From: Clostridium facile | GTDB taxonomy: Bacteria > Bacillota > Clostridia > Oscillospirales > Ruminococcaceae | Assembly (NCBI RefSeq): GCF_014297275.1 | Contig: NZ_JACOQK010000001.1 | Span: 2,356,001-2,420,000, forward strand | Length of the DNA stretch: 64,000 nt | Direction: 5' to 3' | In this document: one piece after another, positions 58,030 through 64,000 of the stretch | Layout of the letters: the number at the start of each line of letters is the position of its first letter | Numbering within the stretch: the first letter of the stretch is position 1 | The notes under the pieces: generated by a model | Told to the model about the DNA's origin: nothing | Seen by the model: the letters and a program-made list of their open reading frames with translations, nothing else | Database searches by the model: none | Translations under genes and position numbers: made by a program

Positions 58030-58956
58030 ATGATGGAATTCTATAAAACACTGGATGGCCACATTACTCCCATTAGCCAGCTAGAAGACTATACTTGGAT
58101 TAATATGGTTGCTCCTACTACAGAGGAACGCAACTTTATCATCAAAGAATTAGGGGTAGAACCTACTTTTTTTAGTTCTGCGTTGGACGAGGAAGAAACC
58201 CCTCATATTGATACAGAGGATGACCAGACCGCCATTATCATCGACATTCCCGATAGAACCAGTGATGAAAAGGGAAATATTGAATTTTGCACCTTGCCTT
58301 TGGCGATTATTATGAAAGGAAAAACCTTGATTACGGTTTGTATTAAGGATTCTCCTATTATTCGAGATTTTACCAATGGATTAATTCGCAATACCTATAC
58401 TCAGTATCGGACTCGATTAATTTTTCAAATTTTTTACCGGATTTCTCAAACTTATCTGGCTTACCTAAAACAGATTGACAAAATTACCGATTTCGCGGAG
58501 CAGCAATTGCATAAATCCATGAAGAATAAAGAATTGTTCCGCATGATGACCATTGAAAAGAGCTTAGTTTATTTTTCCACTTCTTTAAAGGCGAATGAGG
58601 TGACGCTCCAAAAGATTTTCCGTGGTCGTTTGTTGAAATTATATGACGATGATAAAGATCTGTTGGAAGATGTATTGCTAGAAGTAAAGCAGGCAATTGA
58701 AATGTGTACCATCTACCGGGACATTATGGGTGGAACCATGGATGCCTATGCGTCCATCATTTCCAACAACCTGAATATTGTGATGAAGGTACTTACTTCT
58801 ATTACCATTTTAATGGCGATACCAACACTGGTTAGTAGTTTTTATGGAATGAATGTATCGTTCCTTCCGCTGCCGGTATTCTGGTTCCCCATTTGTATCT
58901 CTATTTTACTTGTCATTATTGTGGCGGTTATCCTGCATAAAAAAAATATGTTATAG
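58030..58956 (+). CDS. corA: CorA-family magnesium transporter
   Basis: 308 residues. A large N-terminal cytoplasmic alpha/beta domain is followed by a long helix and two C-terminal membrane segments. The signature YGMNVSF (GMN at 273-275) lies at the loop between them, and the tail is HKKNML. It is a homopentameric divalent cation channel, mainly for Mg2+ (sometimes Co2+ or Ni2+). The start at 58030 follows AAAGGAGGAG. The M-box riboswitch upstream argues strongly for Mg2+ as the physiological ion. Confidence 0.95.
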   Translation: MMEFYKTLDGHITPISQLEDYTWINMVAPTTEERNFIIKELGVEPTFFSSALDEEETPHIDTEDDQTAIIIDIPDRTSDEKGNIEFCTLPLAIIMKGKTLITVCIKDSPIIRDFTNGLIRNTYTQYRTRLIFQIFYRISQTYLAYLKQIDKITDFAEQQLHKSMKNKELFRMMTIEKSLVYFSTSLKANEVTLQKIFRGRLLKLYDDDKDLLEDVLLEVKQAIEMCTIYRDIMGGTMDAYASIISNNLNIVMKVLTSITILMAIPTLVSSFYGMNVSFLPLPVFWFPICISILLVIIVAVILHKKNML

Positions 58957-58961
58957 AAAAT

Positions 58962-59001
58962 AAAATCCTGATAGAAGAAAAATCTATCAGGATTTTATTT
59001 T
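58962..59001. terminator. Bidirectional terminator between corA and the XRE gene
   Basis: AAAATCCTGATAGA pairs with TCTATCAGGATTTT and is followed by ATTTTA. It overlaps the last codons of the convergent regulator gene. Confidence 0.9.
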
Positions 59002-59333
59002 ATACTCTTTAATTTTAACGCATGTTGAATAATGTGAAGTATCTCAATTTTTTCCAATTCTGTGGTGTTTTTTAGTTCATACAAAATTTGTCCAGTTACA
59101 ACGTCGGTTTCGTTTTGTTTCAATGGCTGATTGCTAAAAAAATCGGAAAGAGAAATTTCTAAAGCATTGCATAACTTCTCCATGATAACAACAGTAGGGT
59201 TTTTTTCATTTCGTTCCACTTGGCCCAAATAAGCAGTTGTAATATCAGCCCTCAAGGCCAACTGTTCTTGGGAAAGTCCTTTGGAGCGCCTTAATTCACG
59301 AAGGCGTGTTCCTATACTATAATTATTATTCAT
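58995..59333 (-). CDS. XRE-family helix-turn-helix regulator
   Basis: 112 residues from the ATG at 59333. A TTG four codons earlier is in frame, but GGTGAT lies between the two and fits as the ribosome site for the ATG. The N-terminal 65 residues form a Cro/CI-type DNA-binding domain (RLRELRRSKGLSQEQLALRADITTAY region, then NEKNPTVVIMEKLCNALE). The C-terminal helical part is short, so this is DNA-binding with limited sensing capacity. It is convergent with corA and divergent from a membrane protein gene it may control. Confidence 0.88.
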   Translation of the reverse strand: MNNNYSIGTRLRELRRSKGLSQEQLALRADITTAYLGQVERNEKNPTVVIMEKLCNALEISLSDFFSNQPLKQNETDVVTGQILYELKNTTELEKIEILHIIQHALKLKSIK

Positions 59334-59463
59334 ACATATCACCAAAGTTTATTATGAAAGATTGATTTTCTTTCATCAACGTGATATAATTATTTTAAAT
59401 TATATAAACTATAGTATATGATATTATTGTGATAATATTGGACAGATACAAAAGGTGAGGAAA

Positions 59464-59841
59464 ATGAAGGTACTAAAAGGAATTGCTCGAATAATGGTTG
59501 GAGTATTGTTGAGCATTATTGGCTTTTTGATAGCAACAACTTCCCTAATGGAAAGCCAATCTGGTCTGATAAAAATGATCCTATTTATTATTTTGTTCGG
59601 AATTAGTTATGGAATGGCGAGTTTTTTGTGCTTTGGAAAACAGTTGAATGATATTTTTTTGTATTTTCCTGTTGCGTGTATTCTTGGAATGATAGTTTGG
59701 ATCTGGGTAATTATTTTTTCATTATTTATAGTATTTCCGTTTAATTTAGTAGATCGTTGGATTTTGACATTGGGCTTTTTATGGTGCGCAGTTACAATAA
59801 TATGTAAAAACCATTATTCGTGGATGCAACAATCAAATTAA
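59464..59841 (+). CDS. Small four-segment membrane protein of unknown function
   Basis: 125 residues from the ATG at 59464, which follows AAAGGTGAGG; an in-frame GTG at 59455 overlaps that site. Four hydrophobic segments (about 8-28, 36-56, 65-88 and 95-112). No family recognised. It is divergent from the XRE regulator with a 130-base gap, a pairing common for small regulated membrane proteins. Confidence 0.7.
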   Translation: MKVLKGIARIMVGVLLSIIGFLIATTSLMESQSGLIKMILFIILFGISYGMASFLCFGKQLNDIFLYFPVACILGMIVWIWVIIFSLFIVFPFNLVDRWILTLGFLWCAVTIICKNHYSWMQQSN

Positions 59842-60065
59842 TCTGTTTTATAAGGAAATGAATCATGTTTATGCTCTGGTTTTGCTTTTTTGGAATAGCC
59901 TTTATAAATCTGATACAACTTTTAGTAGGATGTTTTTATTTGTTAAATATTTTATAAAAATTATCCTTTTTTAATAATATATTTTAATTAAATTGAGGAA
60001 ATTGAATTAGATGGGTTGATTTAAAAAAATGCTGGGTATATAATAAAGCCAACGAAACAATTGAG

Positions 60066-60108
60066 AAAAGGCAAAGGCGCCATTACAGATGGTGTCTTTG
60101 CCTTTTTT
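60066..60108 (+). terminator. Terminator upstream of the nitrilase gene
   Basis: AAAAGGCAAAGGCGCCAT pairs with ATGGTGTCTTTGCCTTTT, followed by TT. It probably closes the membrane protein transcript. The rest of 59842-60065 is AT-rich with nothing recognised. Confidence 0.9.
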
Positions 60109-60141
60109 GTTTTGTTTAAAAAATGAAAGAGGAGTGTAGTT

Positions 60142-63054
60142 ATGAAATCAAAATTAAGCTCTCGTATTCTGGCAATCACCGTGGCTGTAACCCTTGCGGT
60201 TAGCTCATTTGTTACTACAACAGCTGCTACTAACGGGCAAAGCGCCACAAAAACAATCCAGCCCGGGGAACTGGCGGTTGTCAATTTTTCTCCTGTGTGG
60301 GGAGACAAGGAGGCAAATAAGGAAAGCATACTTTCTTATATGAAACAGGCGGACGAGCAAGGAGTGCAAATGATTTTGTTCCCTGAGATGTGCTTGACTG
60401 GTTATGCTTCCTCTAGCGATCCAAATTCGGAAATTTATCAGATGGCAGTAAACGAGGCAGAAACAACAACCAGTCCGATTACCCAGGAAATTGCCTCCTA
60501 TGCAGACCAATATGATATGTGGGTATTTTTCGGCACATCTGAGCAAATATCGGGGGATAAGGAACACGCTTATAACTCTGAGTTTGCCTGTTCTCCGGAT
60601 GGTACAGTAACTGCCTACCAGAAAATAACCCCAGTAGAAGGAAGCTGGTGTACACCGGGCGATACTCCTGTTATGGTGAACACACAGTGGGGGAAAGTAG
60701 GCATTAGTATCTGCTATGATACCTATGCTACACCGGAGTTGGAACGGTATTACGCTGCGCAAGGATGTAGTATTGTGTTAAACCCGACTGCTACCTCCCG
60801 TTCCTATACCGATGTAGATGGTGATAATATTCGGGATGACCAGGGCTGGGAATGGTATTATAAAAACCGCCTGGAAAGCATAACATCTAGGGAAGGCATT
60901 CTGGTTGCCAGCGCAAACCTGGTAGGTGGGGATGGTCCAATCAAACAGGATGGGTCTTCTACGTACAATTTCCCAGGGGGCAGTGTTATTTTAGCAAGCC
61001 GGTTTAGCGGACCTGTATATTATGCGGGGACAACTGGGGATGATGATATCATTACTGCAACCGAAGGGATGCTCTCCAACTCCCAGGCGATTGATTTAAG
61101 TGGTATGCCAAGCTCTACCTGTAAAGTCAGCTCGGATTTCCATCCCGATTATTATGCAAAATGGTATAAAGAGCTTGCTGACAAACAGGCTTCCGGGGAG
61201 ACATTACGGTATTCTTCTGATGTAACTGACGGTCCTATAGCTGCTGTGGCCAATGTGTCCGCAACATGGGGGGACAAGGATGCGAATATTCAGATGATGG
61301 TCGGCTATATTGAACAAGCGGCACAAAATGATGTTGACATCCTCGTATTCCCTGAAACCGTGCTTACCGGCTATAGCTGTGAAGATCCGGAAACGGATGG
61401 CATTGAAGGCGACCAATATATGCAGGTCGCACTGGCGGAAACAATACCGGGCCCTTCTACCAACATCATTGCGGAATATGCCAAAAAGTATAATATGTAT
61501 ATCGTTTTTGGTATGCCGCAAAAGATGGATACCCCAATGTACGAAGCGTTAAAAGGTGAAATGGTGGAAAAAGTTTATAACTCAGCTGCGATTTGTAAAC
61601 CGGATGGCACAGTGGATTCCTATCAGAAAATGCATCGCGCAGGGGTAGAGTCTTATTGGTCTGTTTGTGGGGATACCCCTTATATGTTGGATACACAATG
61701 GGGTAAAATTGGTGTTGATATCTGCCGGGATGGACATTTCTACCCAGAATTAGGCCGCTATTATGCTGCTATGGGATGCACAATGTTAATCCATCCAACC
61801 GCAACTACAGGAAACCCATGGTATCGTGAAACTAGGATTGGATCTTATACCGACCGTGATGGTATGGCGGCGATCACTTGTAACCTGTTAGGTCCAGATG
61901 GCATCTACAATGAAGAAACCGGAAGCTATTCCGGTGGGGAATTTGCAAGCACCAGTATGATTGTTACCAAATACCATAACGAAAATGGACGCACTGGATT
62001 TGACCCGGAAACAGGTTCCGCTATCGATTTAAACGGGACTGGTTCCGAATCCGAAGGGTTTGATGAACGTGGCACCAGCCCAGAGGGGCTTGAAATTGCC
62101 AAGATGGATCTTAGTGGATGTGGGTTTCAAATTACGAACTTCAATCCATTGTTGTTCGCCAAAATGTATGACCAATTGGCAGTAGAAAATATTCCTGGAT
62201 ACCAGTCGATTTTTAGCACCAATACAACAGTACTAGATCAAGTGATCACTTATGCGGAAGCGCAACAAACATCTTCTTCTTTTGATGATGTCATTCCAAT
62301 GGTGCAGCAGTCCTTCCATCAGGCTCTGGAAGCCGCTAAAACTGTCCAGACCGACCAGTTTGCAAGCCAGGAAGAAATTGACCAAGCATGGGTTACTTTG
62401 TTGGAAGAAATCCATAAACTGGGATTTGTAAAAGGGGATAAAACGCTGTTAAAAACATTTTATACCTATGCGAACGGGTTGGATTTAGATCTTTATGCGG
62501 ATGGGGATGCAAAACAGGCATTTTTAACCGCATTGGAAAACGCGGCAGATGTTATTGCGGATGAAAATGCAATGGCGGATACGGTTGAACCCGCTTACGA
62601 CGCCTTGATTCAATCCACTATGGATTTACGGTATAAAGCGGATAAATCCATTCTTGAATCCCTAGTTCAGCAGGGGGATAGCATAGACGCAAATCTGTAT
62701 ACAGCTGAAAGCGTGGCAGTGCTAAATGCCAGCCTAGCAGAGGCCAAAGCTGTTTTAGAGGATACTACACTTTCGATTGATGACCAGTCCGCTGTAGACC
62801 AACAGGCAGTAGCGCTCCAAACCGTTCTTGATAGCCTGGTCTTAATCGGTCAGGACACTACCTCAACAATTTCTACCGATGGATCTACCGAAGAACAGTC
62901 TGGAGGGCAGAATTTATCCGAATCTTCCTCCGAAGCAGTTACACAAACTGGATACACTACTCCGCGTACAGGGGATAACACTGTGGCTGCGGTAGGTGCG
63001 GTACTGGCAGTGGCAGTAGCAACCGCTGTTTTGGCAGGGAAACGAAAAAAATAG
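60142..63054 (+). CDS. Secreted tandem nitrilase-superfamily protein with FIVAR-type tail
   Basis: 970 residues. A signal peptide (about 1-30) is followed by two complete carbon-nitrogen hydrolase domains. The first (about 40-335) has the triad E82 (FPEMCLTGY), K161 (YQKITPVEG) and C191 (GISICYD). The second (about 363-695) has E405 (FPETVLTGY), K496 (YQKMHRAGVE) and C528 (GVDICRD). The superfamily hydrolyses nitriles or amides and is normally cytoplasmic. From about 695 on are the helical FIVAR-type repeats also found in the two GH78 enzymes, then PRTGD, a hydrophobic segment and GKRKK. A surface amidase is the simplest reading; the substrate is unknown. Confidence 0.88.
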   Translation: MKSKLSSRILAITVAVTLAVSSFVTTTAATNGQSATKTIQPGELAVVNFSPVWGDKEANKESILSYMKQADEQGVQMILFPEMCLTGYASSSDPNSEIYQMAVNEAETTTSPITQEIASYADQYDMWVFFGTSEQISGDKEHAYNSEFACSPDGTVTAYQKITPVEGSWCTPGDTPVMVNTQWGKVGISICYDTYATPELERYYAAQGCSIVLNPTATSRSYTDVDGDNIRDDQGWEWYYKNRLESITSREGILVASANLVGGDGPIKQDGSSTYNFPGGSVILASRFSGPVYYAGTTGDDDIITATEGMLSNSQAIDLSGMPSSTCKVSSDFHPDYYAKWYKELADKQASGETLRYSSDVTDGPIAAVANVSATWGDKDANIQMMVGYIEQAAQNDVDILVFPETVLTGYSCEDPETDGIEGDQYMQVALAETIPGPSTNIIAEYAKKYNMYIVFGMPQKMDTPMYEALKGEMVEKVYNSAAICKPDGTVDSYQKMHRAGVESYWSVCGDTPYMLDTQWGKIGVDICRDGHFYPELGRYYAAMGCTMLIHPTATTGNPWYRETRIGSYTDRDGMAAITCNLLGPDGIYNEETGSYSGGEFASTSMIVTKYHNENGRTGFDPETGSAIDLNGTGSESEGFDERGTSPEGLEIAKMDLSGCGFQITNFNPLLFAKMYDQLAVENIPGYQSIFSTNTTVLDQVITYAEAQQTSSSFDDVIPMVQQSFHQALEAAKTVQTDQFASQEEIDQAWVTLLEEIHKLGFVKGDKTLLKTFYTYANGLDLDLYADGDAKQAFLTALENAADVIADENAMADTVEPAYDALIQSTMDLRYKADKSILESLVQQGDSIDANLYTAESVAVLNASLAEAKAVLEDTTLSIDDQSAVDQQAVALQTVLDSLVLIGQDTTSTISTDGSTEEQSGGQNLSESSSEAVTQTGYTTPRTGDNTVAAVGAVLAVAVATAVLAGKRKK

Positions 63055-63088
63055 CAATTATCTTTCCTTTATCTTGACCATATCATAG

Positions 63089-63127
63089 AATAATGCCCAT
63101 CCTATCTCAAATAGGATGGGCATTATT
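63089..63127. terminator. Hairpin between the convergent nitrilase and ABM genes
   Basis: AATAATGCCCATCCTAT pairs perfectly with ATAGGATGGGCATTATT around CTCAA. There is no long T-run beyond the stem. Confidence 0.75.
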
Positions 63128-63151
63128 CCAACTGCAAAGGGGGAAAAGTGG

Positions 63152-63439
63152 TTACAGAATCACTTCCATAGTGGTAATCTCCATTTCCCTTTCTAACAAT
63201 GGTGAAATCCGCTGGATCAACACATTAAAATGTTCACTGTTTAAATGCAGGGCAACCGCCTGCTGGTCCTTCCATTTTTCCACAAAAGCAAAACAGTTAT
63301 CCGGCTCTGGGGCTTGGCACAGCTCGTAGGAAACATTGCCCGGTTCCAGACGGCTGGCGTCAACTAAGGTATTTGCCAGTGTGAGGAAAGCCTGTATATT
63401 TTGTGGCTTTACCAAACATTTCGCATAAGTACAAAGCAT
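63152..63439 (-). CDS. ABM-domain (YgiN-like) putative quinol monooxygenase
   Basis: 95 residues of the dimeric alpha/beta ABM fold. Typical points are LEPGNVSYELCQ after the first helix, FAFVEKWKDQQAVALHL in the middle, and a C-terminal strand. Members include YgiN-like quinol monooxygenases and small heme- or aldehyde-related enzymes; the substrate is not predictable. AAGGAAGG lies upstream of the start at 63439. It stands alone, convergent with the nitrilase gene. Confidence 0.85.
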   Translation of the reverse strand: MLCTYAKCLVKPQNIQAFLTLANTLVDASRLEPGNVSYELCQAPEPDNCFAFVEKWKDQQAVALHLNSEHFNVLIQRISPLLEREMEITTMEVIL

Positions 63440-63671
63440 GGCTTACACATCCTTCCTTTTTCTTAATCATACTGCAAAATAAAAAACCTGTCAACGCAAT
63501 GAGAAATACAACTATTCCTTATAAAAAGTTTATAAACTACCATCGCTTTTCAACAATAAGATAAGAATATTTTGAAAATAATGAAATTTTCTTGTGGACT
63601 ATTGCATAAAAATATTGTATGATAAGAATATCAGATTATTTTGCTTGAAAAAAGCAAATGGAGGTTTTATC

Positions 63672-64000
63672 ATGATTTGTCCTAATTGTAATTTTGTAAC
63701 TGAAAATGATGTTGCATACTGTCCACAATGTGGTGCCCCGATGGCTGCGGCATCCAACGACCCAACAAATCAGCCACAAGTACAACCACAGGATACTGCT
63801 CAAATGCCACAACAACAATACAGCCCAAACGCAGGCTATGGTACATATACAGCGCAAGTTACTTACAACCAACAAATGCCACAACAGCAGGCTTATCAAG
63901 GTCCACTTTATTGTAAAAACTGTGGTAGACCACTTAATCCTGGCGCAGCGGTTTGTGTAAACTGTGGTGTAGCTGTTGGGGTAGGGAACCAGTTCTGTGC
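63672..64000 (+). CDS. Zinc-ribbon protein, 5' part
   Basis: Runs off the window end. The 109 visible residues begin with a four-cysteine ribbon (CPNC at 3-6, CPQC at 17-20), continue through a Gln/Pro/Asn-rich linker, and enter a second ribbon (CKNC, then CVNC). A third CxxC may start at the edge. Such proteins often carry a membrane domain further on. TGGAGG precedes the ATG at 63672. Function unknown. Confidence 0.85.
   Translation, partial: MICPNCNFVTENDVAYCPQCGAPMAAASNDPTNQPQVQPQDTAQMPQQQYSPNAGYGTYTAQVTYNQQMPQQQAYQGPLYCKNCGRPLNPGAAVCVNCGVAVGVGNQFC

Overview
The window looks like a chromosomal segment of a low-to-mid GC, Gram-positive, anaerobic Clostridia-type bacterium, probably an Oscillospiraceae/Ruminococcaceae-like gut commensal. 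The family placement is inference. Pointers are strong GGAGG-type ribosome sites with many TTG starts, RNase Y, FabK as enoyl-ACP reductase, pyruvate formate-lyase, a T-box, an M-box, TTGACA-N17-TATAAT promoters, and large secreted glycosidases ending in a hydrophobic anchor plus Arg/Lys tail.

Layout. 1-4.3 kb: end of trpA, then rny, a signal peptidase I gene and ksgA/rsmA. 4.3-7.3 kb: a miniature IS3-derived relic, then a lipoprotein and two paralogous exported proteins of unknown function. 7.7-10.8 kb: pflB-pflA. 11.3-13.7 kb (minus): fabD-aroE-aroK. 14-22.5 kb (plus): fabH-fabK-fabG-fabF-accB-fabZ-accC-accD-accA, then acpP. Together with the divergent fabD this is a near-complete type II fatty acid synthesis set with acetyl-CoA carboxylase. 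23-26.5 kb: a secreted GH106-like alpha-L-rhamnosidase. 26.7-29 kb: tRNA-Arg, a methyltransferase and a small ferritin-like protein. 29-35 kb: an rRNA operon (16S, tRNA-Ala, tRNA-Ile, 23S, 5S) behind three tandem promoters, followed by tRNA-Lys, Glu, Met, Trp and Thr. 36-49.3 kb: a mirror-symmetric locus of GH78 rhamnosidase / AraC regulator / T-box-controlled TrpB2 / AraC regulator / GH78 rhamnosidase. 49.3-50 kb: an ORF-less structured element with IS200/IS605- or HEARO-like terminal hairpins, followed by a diverged copy of an intergenic repeat also seen near 2.3 kb. 50-58 kb: an MFS transporter, class II aldolase with an exact Rex-type operator, an oxidoreductase, a DEAD-box RNA helicase and a creatinase-like M24 protein. 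57.6-59 kb: M-box riboswitch, short leader peptide, corA. 59-64 kb: an XRE regulator, a membrane protein, a secreted tandem nitrilase with a FIVAR-type tail, an ABM monooxygenase and the start of a zinc-ribbon protein.

How it fits together. Rhamnose-releasing surface enzymes appear to be controlled locally by AraC-type sensors. Fermentation genes (pflB, fba) carry Rex-like sites that suggest control by NADH/NAD+. The fatty acid genes carry a FabT-like operator just ahead of fabH. Two GH78 enzymes and the nitrilase share the same C-terminal module of about 250-290 residues, which suggests a common surface display or attachment system for otherwise unrelated enzymes. The strongest candidates for undescribed biology are the structured RNA-like element at 49.4-49.6 kb, the surface-anchored double nitrilase, the shared C-terminal module, and the leader peptide between the M-box and corA.
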